Source of the DNA: Natronomonas gomsonensis
Lineage (GTDB): Archaea > Halobacteriota > Halobacteria > Halobacteriales > Haloarculaceae
DNA: 64,000 nt
Reading direction: 5' to 3'
NCBI RefSeq assembly: GCF_013391635.1
Contig: NZ_JACAWU010000002.1
Coordinates: 1,736,001-1,800,000 of the forward strand
Shown here: positions 26,749 through 36,135 of the stretch, piece after piece
Position numbering within the stretch: the stretch's first letter is position 1
Layout of the letters: the number at the start of each line of letters is the position of its first letter
Position numbers and translations under genes: made by a program
Notes under the pieces: model-generated
What the model saw: only the letters and a program-made list of their open reading frames with translations
Told to the model about the DNA's origin: nothing
The model's database searches: none

Positions 26749-28089
26749 TTACAGCGCTTCTTTGTAGGCTTCGAGCGTCTCCTCGACGTCTTCCTCGGTG
26801 TGGCCGTAGGAGACGAAGTTGGCCTCGAATTGATTCTGTGAGACGAGGACGCCCTGTTCGACCATCGCGGGGCGGAACAGTCGCGCGTAGCGTTCGGTTT
26901 CGGCGTCGGCCACGTCGGTGCCGCGTTTGGGGCACTCGCCGTAGCGACTGCAGGTGGGGTCCTGCCGACACCCGTTCGAACAGGGGTCGCCCTGTGGGTG
27001 GCTTTCGGCCCGCGAGAAGACGACCTTGAAAATCGAATCGGTGCCGACGACGGTGTAGGCGGGGGCGTGGTCTTCGACGATGTCGGCCAGTCCCTCGCGC
27101 AACTGCTCGCCGAGCGAATTGACGTGGTCGTGAACGTCGTTTTCCGCACAGAACTTCAGCGTCTCCAGTCCGGCCGCCATCGTCACGGGATGTCCGGAGA
27201 AGGTGCCGGCCTGGAACACGTCGCCGGTGGGGCTGAACTGCTCGATGTACTCCGTCTTGCCGCCGATGGCGCCGACCGGGAAGCCGCCGCCGATGATTTT
27301 GCCGAACGTCGTGAGGTCTGGGTCGACGTCGAAGCGGCCCTGGGCACACTGCAGGCCGCCGACCCGGAACCCCGTGATGACCTCGTCGAAGATGAACAGC
27401 GCGCCGTAGTCCTCACACAGCGCCTCCAGCGTCTCGTGGTAGCCGTCTTCGGGGAAGGCGATGCCCATGTTCGCCTGTATCGGCTCGACGAGGACGGCCG
27501 CGATGTCGTCGCCGTGTTCCTCGAACACCTCGCGGGCGGCGGCCTCGTCGTTGAACGGAATCGGGAGGGTGTGTTGGGCGAACGACTGTGGGACGCCGGA
27601 ACTGGAGGGTTTCGGGTGGTCGGCGTCGCCCTCGACGAGCGTCGACTCCTGGGCGCCGTGGTAGCCGCCCTGCATGACGACGACCTTGTTGCGGCCGGTG
27701 ACCCCGCGGGCGAGTCGGACCGCCGACACCGTCGCCTCCGTCCCGCTGTTGACGAACCGAATCATCTCGACGCTCGGGACGTGGCGGCAGACGAACTCGG
27801 CGTGGTCGACCTCGATTTCGGTCGGCATGCCGTACATCGGCGCCTCGGCGGCACGGGACTGGACTGCGGCCTGGACCGACTCGGGCATGTCGTGGCCGAG
27901 CAGCAGCGGTCCGAGCCCCTGAATCCAGTCGATGTAGCGGTTGCCGTCGGCATCGACGACGTGGCCGCCCTCACCGTGGTCGGCGAACACCGGGTACGGC
28001 TGTGGCGCGGCGCGAACCGAGGAGTTGACGCCGCCCGGCAGGACCGACAGCGCCCTGTCGTACAGCGACCGCGATGTCTCGTGGTTCAT
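26749..28089 (-). CDS. hemL: glutamate-1-semialdehyde 2,1-aminomutase
   Basis: A 446-residue PLP enzyme that converts glutamate-1-semialdehyde to 5-aminolevulinate. Family marks are [37 protein letters not shown] and the PLP lysine K264 in TFGKIIGGG. Between the core and the C-terminal domain lies an unusual segment with C370, C374, C380 and C386 (CX3CX5CX5C), absent from typical bacterial HemL. The start at 28089 ([10 protein letters not shown]) fits the family; an in-frame ATG at 28176 would add a 29-residue extension. With hemB, hemC and hemD in the window it belongs to tetrapyrrole synthesis. Confidence 0.95.
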   Translation of the reverse strand: MNHETSRSLYDRALSVLPGGVNSSVRAAPQPYPVFADHGEGGHVVDADGNRYIDWIQGLGPLLLGHDMPESVQAAVQSRAAEAPMYGMPTEIEVDHAEFVCRHVPSVEMIRFVNSGTEATVSAVRLARGVTGRNKVVVMQGGYHGAQESTLVEGDADHPKPSSSGVPQSFAQHTLPIPFNDEAAAREVFEEHGDDIAAVLVEPIQANMGIAFPEDGYHETLEALCEDYGALFIFDEVITGFRVGGLQCAQGRFDVDPDLTTFGKIIGGGFPVGAIGGKTEYIEQFSPTGDVFQAGTFSGHPVTMAAGLETLKFCAENDVHDHVNSLGEQLREGLADIVEDHAPAYTVVGTDSIFKVVFSRAESHPQGDPCSNGCRQDPTCSRYGECPKRGTDVADAETERYARLFRPAMVEQGVLVSQNQFEANFVSYGHTEEDVEETLEAYKEAL

Positions 28090-28526
28090 GAGCGTCGGTT
28101 CGACTGCCGCCCCGAAAGGCGTTACCGTCCGCAGTCGAGCGGTATCGCGGAGAAGTGATTCGGCAATGTAGAGCATTCGGCTAAAATTCACCCAGAAAAC
28201 ACCACGTTCGAGCAATATTTTTCCCAGTGGTTTCAGATATTGCCCCTCTCGACACGATATTACGACACCGGTCCGTTCGTTGAGACACCGCGAGACCCTC
28301 GTGGTCTCCGGTGTGTACCGCTCAGGAACGAACCGAACGGCTGGCATCCGACGGTTTTCCGTGGTCGGCCCCCTCCGGGCCGAAACCGCTTTTTTACGCG
28401 TGAGACGGCCGTCCAGTTCAGTTCTGAGTCGCGTAAGCGAGAGCGTAATTCCTCAAAGACGGACGACACAGTCAGTTCGAAAAAACAGCGTCGCGTGAAT
28501 CCGAAATGCAGTCCGCCCGACGGCGT
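28090..28526. other. intergenic region between lrp and hemL
   Basis: This 437-bp gap has no coding evidence on either strand. It contains the hemL promoter (minus strand; GAAAAATATTGC near 28215 is a candidate), a hemL leader of roughly 100 nt, and the two hairpins described as a candidate small RNA. Confidence 0.5.
28240..28396 (+). ncRNA. candidate structured small RNA
   Basis: On the plus strand a 12-bp hairpin with one bulged C (ACACCG-C-GAGACC and GGTCTCCGGTGT, 28285-28314) is followed by a perfect 7-bp hairpin (TCGGCCC/GGGCCGA, 28365-28383) and then six T (28390-28395), like an intrinsic terminator. No plus-strand gene ends here. TATA-like AATATTTTT (28214-28222) and GATATTACG stand upstream. 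Read from the minus strand it could instead be a terminator for the lrp gene. The 5' limit is a guess. Confidence 0.3.
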
Positions 28527-28973
28527 TCAGTCCTCCAGTGCGGGTGGGTCACCCTCGCGGACGACCGACCGGACCGAACTGGTGTCGACGGTGCGAACGT
28601 CGGGGTCGTCGTGCAGATCGTGCAGTTGGGCGGCCAGCGCCGCATCGTCTTCGAACTTTCCGACGGCGAAGACGGTGGAGGGACCGCTCATCTGATAGAC
28701 GGTGACGAACTCGGGACGTTCCCGGAGCCGTGCCGTCACGTCGTCTATCGCGTCGAGGTCGACCGCCAGTCGGATGATGGCCGTCCGGTAGCCAAGGCGG
28801 TCGTAGTCGACGCGGGCGGTGTAGCCCGTGATGACGCCGTCGTCTTCGAGCGCCCGAAGGCGTTTCTGCACCGTCGTCGCGACCGCGTCGGTGGCTTCCG
28901 CGACCGACGGCACGTCGGCGCGGCCGTCCCGAAAGAGGGCGGCGACGACCTGCCTGTCGAGCGACTCGGTCAC
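28527..28973 (-). CDS. Lrp/AsnC family transcriptional regulator behind amt
   Basis: A 148-residue regulator with an N-terminal winged helix-turn-helix (about residues 5-50, with VATTVQKRLRALEDDGVI as the recognition helix region) and an AsnC/RAM sensor domain (about 60-140, with VYQMSGPSTVFAVGKF). It starts at GTG 28973, one nucleotide after the stop of the Amt-PII fusion, so the two are one transcription unit. This suggests a nitrogen-responsive regulator, though no operator is visible. Confidence 0.9.
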   Translation of the reverse strand: MTESLDRQVVAALFRDGRADVPSVAEATDAVATTVQKRLRALEDDGVITGYTARVDYDRLGYRTAIIRLAVDLDAIDDVTARLRERPEFVTVYQMSGPSTVFAVGKFEDDAALAAQLHDLHDDPDVRTVDTSSVRSVVREGDPPALED

Positions 28974-28974
28974 G

Positions 28975-30708
28975 TCAGACCGCGCTCGTTCCGACCTCAC
29001 CGGTACGAATCTGGTAGGCGTTCTCGACCGGCAGGATGAACACCTTGCCGTCGCCCGGTTCACCCGTCTTCGCGGAGTCACGGATGGCCTCTGCCACGTC
29101 CTCGGCCGGGATGTCCGCGACGACGCACTCGATTTTCACCTTCTGGTGGAGGTCGACGCTGTACTCCTCGCCGCGCCACTGGCCCTTCTTCGCGGGCTGG
29201 GAGCCGCGACCGGAGACGTTCGTAACCGTCAGCGAGGGTGCGCCGATTTCGGCGAGTCCCTGCTTGACATCGGAGAGCTTGTCGGGGCGGATGAAGCCCA
29301 TGACCATCCTGATGCCGCCGTCGTTGGCGATACCGCCGTCGGGGCGGACGATGCCGTCCTCCTCGACGAACCCGCCGTCGGTCGCGGCCGGACCGGTGGA
29401 GCCGCTACCGAACTCGGGGTAGGTGTTCGTCCCGTGCTCGGAGATGTCGAGTCCCTCACGCTCGTGGTCGGGGCTGACGCGGGCTTGTCCGACGGCCTTG
29501 AACGCACCCCAGACGAGTGCGGTCGCGAGGACCGTCCACGCCGTGATGATGGCCGTTCCCAGAATCTGGGGGACGAACATCGACGCTTCGACCGAGAGGA
29601 TACCGCCAGGGACGACGCCGCCGGCGATAGCCGTACCGCCGGTCGACCACAGCGGGAAGAGGATGACACCAAGCGCGCCGGCACTCCCGTGGACCGGGAA
29701 GACGGCACACACGTCATCGATCTGCAGGCGCTTTTCGACGAATTCGAAGACGATGGGGAGCTGTGCGCCGGCCAGCAGGCCGAGCATGAGTCCGCCCATC
29801 GGCGTGAGCACGTCCGCGGTACCCGTCACGCCGACGAGCCCCGCGAGCATGCCGTTTGCGACGTACAGCGTGTCGACTTTGCCGGTCTTCGCGAGTGCGA
29901 CGGCGCCGGCACCGAGTGCGCCCATCGCCATGCCGAGTGTGGTGTTCAGCGCGACGCGGCCGACGATCTCCCAGCCGGCACCGAGGACGAGTTCGCCGCC
30001 CTCGACGGCGAAGACGTTGACGGAGGTGCCGACGTTGAAGCCGTACCAGCCGAACGCGAGGATGAGCGTCCCGAGTACGGCAAAAGTCATCGAGTGACCG
30101 GGGATGACGTTGACGCTGCCGTCCTCGTTGAACCGCCCCATGCGCGAACCGAGCATGTAGGCGGCCGTCAGGCCGGCGATACCGCCGACGCCGTGGACGA
30201 TCATGCCGCCCGCGAAGTCGTGGAAGCCGAGGGAGGCGATGAAGCCGCCACCCCACGTCAACCCGGTGACGACGGGGTAGATGACCGCCGCAACGAGGAA
30301 CGTGTAGGTGACGTACGCACGCAGCTTCGCGCGGCCGGCGACGGCCCCGGAGACGATGGTCGCCATCGTCATCGCGAAGACGGCGCCGAACAGCCAGCTC
30401 ACCCAGCCGAAGTTGCCGGCACCGAACTGGCTCAACGGACCGTAGCTACCGCCGGAGCCGGTCAACACTCCGACGATTCCGGAGATGCCCGCACCGATGA
30501 GGAAGAACACGACGACACCGACACTCCAGGTGAGCATGTTCTTCGTCAGCTGGTTTGCGACGTTCTTCGAACGTACCTGTCCGGCCTCCAGCATCGCGAA
30601 GCCCGCGTGCATGAAGAAGATGAGGAACGTCACCACGAGAATCCACAGCCAGTTGACCCCCTCGGCGACGACGCTCGGGTCGACCTGCAACGCAGTCAGT
30701 TCCATCAT
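28975..30708 (-). CDS. amt: ammonium transporter fused to a P-II (GlnK) domain
   Basis: A 577-residue fusion. Residues about 1-430 form the Amt/MEP/Rh channel with about 11 helices; conserved parts include [25 protein letters not shown] with the pore histidine, and [15 protein letters not shown] Gly/Asp-rich linker of about 35 residues follows. Residues 466-577 are a complete P-II protein: T-loop [20 protein letters not shown] keeps the tyrosine, and the B-loop [14 protein letters not shown] is intact. P-II normally is a separate trimer that plugs Amt. Here it is tethered, so gating could be intrinsic. The ATG overlaps the stop of a 23-codon ORF. Confidence 0.93.
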   Translation of the reverse strand: MMELTALQVDPSVVAEGVNWLWILVVTFLIFFMHAGFAMLEAGQVRSKNVANQLTKNMLTWSVGVVVFFLIGAGISGIVGVLTGSGGSYGPLSQFGAGNFGWVSWLFGAVFAMTMATIVSGAVAGRAKLRAYVTYTFLVAAVIYPVVTGLTWGGGFIASLGFHDFAGGMIVHGVGGIAGLTAAYMLGSRMGRFNEDGSVNVIPGHSMTFAVLGTLILAFGWYGFNVGTSVNVFAVEGGELVLGAGWEIVGRVALNTTLGMAMGALGAGAVALAKTGKVDTLYVANGMLAGLVGVTGTADVLTPMGGLMLGLLAGAQLPIVFEFVEKRLQIDDVCAVFPVHGSAGALGVILFPLWSTGGTAIAGGVVPGGILSVEASMFVPQILGTAIITAWTVLATALVWGAFKAVGQARVSPDHEREGLDISEHGTNTYPEFGSGSTGPAATDGGFVEEDGIVRPDGGIANDGGIRMVMGFIRPDKLSDVKQGLAEIGAPSLTVTNVSGRGSQPAKKGQWRGEEYSVDLHQKVKIECVVADIPAEDVAEAIRDSAKTGEPGDGKVFILPVENAYQIRTGEVGTSAV

Positions 30709-30776
30709 GCTTCGACCTCCGTACTACTCCCGTATTTCTGTGAAAGTTCGTCCATGTTTTCTCTGATTTGCACCAT
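30705..30776 (-). CDS. 23-codon ORF coupled to amt
   Basis: A short minus-strand frame starts at ATG 30776 ([16 protein letters not shown]) and its TGA overlaps the amt ATG by four bases (ATGA), the same coupling seen between other gene pairs in this window. It lies in the amt leader downstream of a TTTATG box near 30820. It could be a leader peptide controlling amt or a small conserved protein. It is too short to judge from one sequence. Confidence 0.35.
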   Translation of the reverse strand: MVQIRENMDELSQKYGSSTEVEA

Positions 30777-31090
30777 GTTTGTCTTCCAACTCACGGGAGA
30801 ACCTCATGGAACAGCCCTACATAAATGTTGGAGTTGAAATTGAAAATTTTTGCATACCCTTAGTGGACGGTCGTCAGCAATGGGGTAGGATAATAGCTGT
30901 ATAAGGTCGGCTCGCGTCAAGAGTTCAGGGAAGAATATTCTCGTTTTCTGGACGAATGTCAATCGCAACACTTGCCAATTGGCCGTATTTCACTCTGCTC
31001 GCGGGAGCGCGCGGCGACCCTCCGGAACGCGTTCTGGTGTGGACGAAGACGGGAGAACACCAGCCGCAAGAGAACGAACTCGGCGCCGGC
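30777..31090. other. intergenic region upstream of amt
   Basis: This 314-bp stretch is AT-rich near 30820-30860 (TGAAAATTTTTGCATAC and ACATAAATG), where the amt promoter on the minus strand should lie. Near the hemB stop is an inverted repeat CTGGTGT/ACACCAG (31034-31063) that may help end hemB transcription. No ORF was supported. Confidence 0.5.
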
Positions 31091-32071
31091 TCAGAGTCGC
31101 TCGGCGATATCTTCGGCGAAGTACGTCAGGATGAGGTCCGCTCCGGCCCGCTTTATCGACAGCAGTGATTCGTAGGCGACCTCCTCCAAGGAGAGCCACC
31201 CCTTCTCGCTTGCGGCGTGCAACATTGCGTACTCCCCGGAGACGTTGTACGCCGCCACCGGGTGGTCGAACTCCCGGCGGATGTCGGCGACGATGTCGAG
31301 ATACGGCAGCGCTGGCTTGACCATCAACACGTCGGCGCCCTGTTCGACGTCGAGTCGGACCTCCCGCATCGCCTCGCGGGCGTTCGCCGGGTCCATCTGG
31401 TAGTGTCTTCGGTCGCCGAAGGCGGGCGCGCCGTCGGCGGCGTCCCGGAACGGCCCGTAGAACGCCGACTCGTACTTCGCGGCGTAGCTCATCACCGGCA
31501 GGTTCTCGTGGCCCGCCGCGTCGAGGGCCCCGCGAATAGCACCGACCATCCCGTCTATCATCCCCGAAGGTGCGACCATGTCCGCGCCCGCGTCCGCGTG
31601 CGAGACGGCGATGCGTTGGAGCAACTCCAAGGTCTCGTCGTTTTCGACCGTCAAACACGGTTCCTCGGACGCTCCGTCTTCGAGAATGCCGCAGTGGCCG
31701 TGGTCGGTGTACTCACACAGACACACGTCGGTGATGACGTAGCAGTCCGTCTCCTCGGTGATTCGCCGGACCGCCCGCTGGACGACGCCGTCGTCGGCCC
31801 ACGCTCGCGAGCCCTCGCTATCCTTCGATTCGGGGATGCCGAACACCATCACCGCCCCGACACCTGTCTCCTGTATCTCCCGGACGCGGGCGACGCTCTC
31901 GGAGACGGGCACCCGCTCGTGGCCGGGCATCGACTCGATTTCGACGCGCTCGTCGGTCGTCGCGTCGACGAACACCGGGGCGATGAGATCCGACGGTCGG
32001 ACGTCCGTCTCGCCGACGAGCGGACGGATGCCGTCGGTCCGGAGCCGTCTCGGCCGGTCCGTGAGGTTCAT
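31091..32071 (-). CDS. hemB: delta-aminolevulinic acid dehydratase (porphobilinogen synthase)
   Basis: A 326-residue enzyme that condenses two 5-aminolevulinates to porphobilinogen. The zinc-binding cysteine cluster is present ([12 protein letters not shown] near residue 118). The two active-site lysines are in [17 protein letters not shown] and [10 protein letters not shown]. The C-terminal YNVSGEYAM is typical. The start at 32071 ([11 protein letters not shown]) is the family start. It lies 382 bp upstream of amt in the same direction and is divergent from a DedA gene. Confidence 0.96.
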   Translation of the reverse strand: MNLTDRPRRLRTDGIRPLVGETDVRPSDLIAPVFVDATTDERVEIESMPGHERVPVSESVARVREIQETGVGAVMVFGIPESKDSEGSRAWADDGVVQRAVRRITEETDCYVITDVCLCEYTDHGHCGILEDGASEEPCLTVENDETLELLQRIAVSHADAGADMVAPSGMIDGMVGAIRGALDAAGHENLPVMSYAAKYESAFYGPFRDAADGAPAFGDRRHYQMDPANAREAMREVRLDVEQGADVLMVKPALPYLDIVADIRREFDHPVAAYNVSGEYAMLHAASEKGWLSLEEVAYESLLSIKRAGADLILTYFAEDIAERL

Positions 32072-32160
32072 ACCCGACGTTCCGCACCGTGCCATAAAAT
32101 GTCCGTCGCTCCCCACGCGACGACACAACGCCTATATATCGCCTCTCCCGACGAAGGAAC

Positions 32161-32796
32161 ATGTCGCTCGGCAGATCGTCCGCCGTCGACCGCGTTCGAA
32201 GCTTTCTCGAACGTTACGCAGTCCACCTCGCCGGCGGCTTGACGCTCGTCTGTGCGGCCGCCGGGGTGTATCTCCTCGTCTTCGCGGACCCGGAAGTCGC
32301 CGCCCAACTGCTCGAGGACTATGGGCTTGCGGCGCTGTTTTTCATCCTCGTGTTGGAGGGGGCGATGCTGCTGTACTTCGCGCCGAGCGAGGCGCTCGTC
32401 CCAGCCGGCATCGCGCTTCTGACGGCCGGTACCGAGGACTACCTCGGCATCGCGACAGTCATCGGCGTCGCCGTCGTCGGCGCGACCATCGGCCAGTTCG
32501 TCCTGTTCACCGTCGCCAAGCGCGCCGGTCGGGAGTACCTGCTCGAACAGTCGTGGTTCCGTATCAGCGAGGACTCGCTCGCCCGCTTCGATGGCTGGTT
32601 CGACCGCTGGGGGCCGCTCGCAGTCCCGATTTCTAACGCACTGTTGTTCACGCGAGGGATGTTGACGGTGCCGGCCGGCGTCGCGGATATGAGTGACCGC
32701 CATTTCATCGCGCTGTCGGCACTCGGGACGTTGCTGTTCCAATCGTGGCTGGCCGGGCTGTTCCTGCTTCTCGGGGTTCGACTCGGCGTGCTGTGA
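32161..32796 (+). CDS. DedA family membrane protein
   Basis: A 211-residue DedA/SNARE-associated (VTT domain) protein. Typical features are the LEGAMLLYFAPSEALVPAG and GATIGQFVLFTVAKRAG segments, the RFDGWFDRWGP motif, and ISNALLFTRGMLTVPAG with the conserved arginine. About five membrane helices. DedA proteins act in membrane homeostasis, some as lipid flippases. Transcribed alone, divergent from hemB. Confidence 0.87.
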   Translation: MSLGRSSAVDRVRSFLERYAVHLAGGLTLVCAAAGVYLLVFADPEVAAQLLEDYGLAALFFILVLEGAMLLYFAPSEALVPAGIALLTAGTEDYLGIATVIGVAVVGATIGQFVLFTVAKRAGREYLLEQSWFRISEDSLARFDGWFDRWGPLAVPISNALLFTRGMLTVPAGVADMSDRHFIALSALGTLLFQSWLAGLFLLLGVRLGVL

Positions 32797-32865
32797 GGCT
32801 CGTGTCGAAAGTAGAGACGCGGGCGCGAGGCTGAAAGGGCGTCGAGAACGGGGTGGGTTCGGCCG

Positions 32866-33999
32866 CTATCGCTCCTCGAGCGACGGCACCGAGCGGTCGT
32901 CGGGGCCGACGTAGCGGGCGCGCGGTCGGATGAGGCGGTTGTCCTCGTACTGTTCGAGGACGTGGGCAATCCAGCCGCCCACGCGGCTCATCGCGAAGAT
33001 GGGCGTGTAGATGTCGACCGGGATACCCATCTGGTAGTACGTCGACGCCGAATAGAAGTCGACGTTGGGGGCCAGGCCCTTCTCGTCGGTGAGGAAGTCC
33101 TCGACGGCGACGGAGTAGTCGTACCACTTCATGTCGCCGGCCTCGCCGAGCGCTTTGGACTTCTTCGAGAGAATCTTCGCGCGGGGGTCCTTGACGTTGT
33201 AGACGCGGTGGCCGAAGCCGGGGACGCGTCGACCTTCCTCGATTGCGTCCTGAACCCACTGGAGGGGGTCCTTGTCGGAGGCATCGACCTCCTTGAGCAT
33301 CTCCATGACGTCCTGATTGGCGCCGCCGTGGAGGCTCCCCGAGAGGGTGCCGACCGCGGAGGTAATCGCCGAGTGGAGGTCGGCGAGCGTCGATGCCGTC
33401 ACCGTCGCCGAGAACGTCGAGGCGTTCAGGCCGTGGTCGGCGTGCAGCACCAGCGCCATATCGAAGGTGTCGGCGAGTACGTCGTCCGGTTCCTCGCCGT
33501 TGAGCATGTAGAGGAAGTTCGCCGCGTGGTCTAAGTCCTCCCGTGGGTCGACGGGGTCGTTGCCGTCGCGGATGCGGGCGAACGCCGCCAGCGCGGTCGG
33601 AATCTTCGCCGTGATGCGGCGACCCTTCCGGAGGTTTGCGGCCTCGTCGGTCGGGTCGGCGTCGGCGTCGGGGTCGTACGCCGACAACTCCGAGACGATA
33701 GTGCGGAGTGCGGCCATCGGCTCCTCGTCGGCTTCGGCGAGGTCGCGGACGAGCCGCTGGACGCCGTCGTCGATGTGGCGCTCCTCGGCCATCGCCGCCT
33801 TGAACTCCGAGAGTTCATCGCGGTTCGGCAGTTCGCCGTGCCACAGCATGTAGACGACCTCCTCGAAGCTCGCGTTCTCGGCGAGGTCGTCGATTGTGTA
33901 GCCACGGTAGACGAGTTTGCCCTCGTCGCCGTCGATGTAACTCAACGACGATTCGGCGACCAGGACACCCTCCAGCCCTTTCTTGAGCTCCTCGGTCAT
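32866..33999 (-). CDS. citZ: citrate synthase
   Basis: A 377-residue citrate synthase. Catalytic residues are in LVLHADHGLNASTF, GSLHGGANQDVMEML and the VPGFGHRVYNVKDPRA motif, followed by NVDFYSASTYYQMGIP and the C-terminal RPRARYVGP with a conserved arginine. It condenses oxaloacetate and acetyl-CoA, entry to the TCA or methylaspartate cycles. The length matches archaeal type-I dimeric enzymes. Monocistronic by spacing. Confidence 0.96.
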   Translation of the reverse strand: MTEELKKGLEGVLVAESSLSYIDGDEGKLVYRGYTIDDLAENASFEEVVYMLWHGELPNRDELSEFKAAMAEERHIDDGVQRLVRDLAEADEEPMAALRTIVSELSAYDPDADADPTDEAANLRKGRRITAKIPTALAAFARIRDGNDPVDPREDLDHAANFLYMLNGEEPDDVLADTFDMALVLHADHGLNASTFSATVTASTLADLHSAITSAVGTLSGSLHGGANQDVMEMLKEVDASDKDPLQWVQDAIEEGRRVPGFGHRVYNVKDPRAKILSKKSKALGEAGDMKWYDYSVAVEDFLTDEKGLAPNVDFYSASTYYQMGIPVDIYTPIFAMSRVGGWIAHVLEQYEDNRLIRPRARYVGPDDRSVPSLEER

Positions 34000-34060
34000 A
34001 CGCTACCGGTTTCCATGCCCGGGAGAAAAGGGTTACCGTTCACGGCAGGCGTGTGAGTAC

Positions 34061-34972
34061 TTATTCGTCCGGAAACCCGCCGCTTTCTTCGGGCGTCTTC
34101 TCACGCACGACGGTGGCGACGGCACCGCCGACTGCGCCGACCGCTCCGAGCAGGACGGGCAGGTACAGCGCCGTCGACCGCACCGCCGCCGGGTCGCCGG
34201 TCGCGGCAGCGACGACGACGAGCGTACTCATCGCTGCGGCGACGCCGGCGAAGAACCCGTGTGACGGCGCGGCGCCCCGAAGCCCGAGGCCGAACCCGAC
34301 CAGCAGGCCGCCGACCACGACCGCACCCGCGTACGCCGGCGCGACGAGACTCGAATCGAAAGCGACCGTCGCCGCGACGAGTCGGTCGGGCGTTCCGAGA
34401 CACGGCCCACCGGCGGGACAGCCAACCGCCGGTGCGGCGACGGCGGCGGTGTAGGCCACCGCACCGACCGCCGCATCGAGCGGCCGCCACGCGTGTTCCA
34501 GCGACAGCGCCGCGACGAGTTTTATCCCGAGACCGCCGACGAACAGGACGACGAACCCACCGGTCAACAGTGCGACAGTGAGTCGGAACCCAGCGCTCGG
34601 AACGTCGACGGCTAGCGTCGCGACGACGGGGACGACGACCCACCCGAGCAACCCGAGGAGGGCCGCGACCGTCGTCGGCGACCGACCACCGGGTTCGATG
34701 CCGTTGACCGACAGCGTCCGGCGGTAGGCCGCCCGGCCGACGAGGACGACGGCGACGAGACAGACGACCGCGAAGGCGAGGACGAACGACAGCGACGCCC
34801 AGTACAGCAGCGACTCGTCGGTACCCGGCAGGTAGGCGAACAGGAGGAACACCACGGCGGCAAAGCCGATGCCAGCGACGGCGGCAGTGCGGACGTGACG
34901 GCGGACCTCCAGTTCGGCGACGAGGGCGGCGACGCCGGGACGGTCGGGTCGGTCGGCGGAGTCGGCGGACAC
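34061..34972 (-). CDS. polytopic membrane protein of unknown function
   Basis: A 303-residue hydrophobic protein with about eight membrane helices and a short N-terminal cytoplasmic segment. The start is GTG 34972 (VSADSADRPDRPG); longer versions run through promoter-like DNA. There are two cysteines in an external or cytoplasmic loop (GCPAGGPCLG near residue 191). No known transporter motif was recognised. Confidence 0.65.
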   Translation of the reverse strand: MSADSADRPDRPGVAALVAELEVRRHVRTAAVAGIGFAAVVFLLFAYLPGTDESLLYWASLSFVLAFAVVCLVAVVLVGRAAYRRTLSVNGIEPGGRSPTTVAALLGLLGWVVVPVVATLAVDVPSAGFRLTVALLTGGFVVLFVGGLGIKLVAALSLEHAWRPLDAAVGAVAYTAAVAAPAVGCPAGGPCLGTPDRLVAATVAFDSSLVAPAYAGAVVVGGLLVGFGLGLRGAAPSHGFFAGVAAAMSTLVVVAAATGDPAAVRSTALYLPVLLGAVGAVGGAVATVVREKTPEESGGFPDE

Positions 34973-35099
34973 ACCCGAACTAGCGGCGGGAGCCACATAA
35001 GCCGTACAGATTCCGACTGACGCGAGCGTCTCCTCGGATAGACGGAAAACCCGGCGGGTATCAGTAAGCCTAAGAACGAACGGGTGAGCAGTGATAATA

Positions 35100-36056
35100 A
35101 TGACTACCCTCGGTACGGCGAACGCCGCCCCCGGCGAGATGGACACGGGGCGGCTGTCGGTCGGCGAGGCGCGTGACGGCTCCGAGGTCGGCCTCCCGGT
35201 CGCGGTCCTAAACGGCGCTCGCGACGGGAAGACGCTCTACATACAGGCCGTCTCCGACGGCGACGAACTCAACGGACTGGGCGTCCTACAGCGACTCGTT
35301 CCACAACTCGAACCGGCGGACATCGCCGGCGAGATACGCATCGTCGGCATCGTCAACCACTACGGCTTCCAGGTCGCCGAACACCGCAACCCCATCGACG
35401 ACACGAAACTCAACCGCACCTACCCCGGCGACGCCACCGGCACCTCCTCGGAGCGCATCGCTGCAGCGACCTTCGAGGCCGCGAGCGACGCCGACCTCAT
35501 CCTCGACCTCCATCAGGGGTCGACCTCCCGGATGTTGAACGAGACGCGCGTCCGCTGTGGCTCCCGCCACCGCTTGCACCGGGACTGTCTCGAACTCGCG
35601 AAGGTGTTCGACTGCGGCTACATCTTAGACCAGAAGGGTCCCGACGGACAGTTGGCCCGTGCCGCACCGGACGAGGGCATTCCCACGATAGACCCCGAAC
35701 TCGGCGGCGCGGTCGGCTGGGACGACGAGTCCATCCAGAAGGGCGTCAAGGGCGTGTTCAACGTCCTGCATCACTACGGTTTCCTCGCGGGAAGCGTCGA
35801 ATCCCGGCCGCAAACGCGAGCCACCGGCTTCGAACAATACGGCTCCCCCGCCGGCGGCCTCACGAAGTTCGCCGTCGACCTCGGCGACGAAGTATCCCGC
35901 GGCGACACGCTGTTCGAGGTGACTGACCCCTTCGGAACCGTCAAAGCCGAAGTGACCGCCGACTCGGAGGGCATCTTCTGGCGGCGACGGCGCCTCCCGC
36001 AGGTCGCCACCGGCGAGTACGTCTGCTCGGTCGGCACCGACATCGACCGGTTCTAA
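35100..36056 (+). CDS. succinylglutamate desuccinylase/aspartoacylase family protein
   Basis: A 318-residue member of the AstE/AspA branch of zinc hydrolases. Family parts are SDGDELNGLGVL, NRTYPGD, LDLHQGST and a C-terminal barrel-like domain (about 235-318). The usual first zinc ligand is a histidine in a GxHGxE motif. Here the position reads SDGDE, with aspartate in place of histidine, while the glutamate and the later histidine (LDLH) remain. This may weaken or alter metal binding. Substrate unknown. ATG 35100 starts the MTTLGTANA version. Confidence 0.82.
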   Translation: MTTLGTANAAPGEMDTGRLSVGEARDGSEVGLPVAVLNGARDGKTLYIQAVSDGDELNGLGVLQRLVPQLEPADIAGEIRIVGIVNHYGFQVAEHRNPIDDTKLNRTYPGDATGTSSERIAAATFEAASDADLILDLHQGSTSRMLNETRVRCGSRHRLHRDCLELAKVFDCGYILDQKGPDGQLARAAPDEGIPTIDPELGGAVGWDDESIQKGVKGVFNVLHHYGFLAGSVESRPQTRATGFEQYGSPAGGLTKFAVDLGDEVSRGDTLFEVTDPFGTVKAEVTADSEGIFWRRRRLPQVATGEYVCSVGTDIDRF

Positions 36057-36135
36057 CGCCACGAACGGTCCTGTTCCGGTCCGACCCGTTCGCACCCACC
36101 GAAACCGACACGGCGACTGCGGCCGACCGTCCGAT

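Noticed and set aside
28090..28176. N-terminal extension of hemL from ATG 28176
   Set aside because: The extra 29 residues ([11 protein letters not shown]...) are not part of any known HemL, and the conserved family start is at 28089.
28828..30837. Plus-strand open frame of over 660 codons
   Set aside because: It runs antisense through the Amt-PII fusion and lacks any domain; it is a by-product of GC-rich codons.
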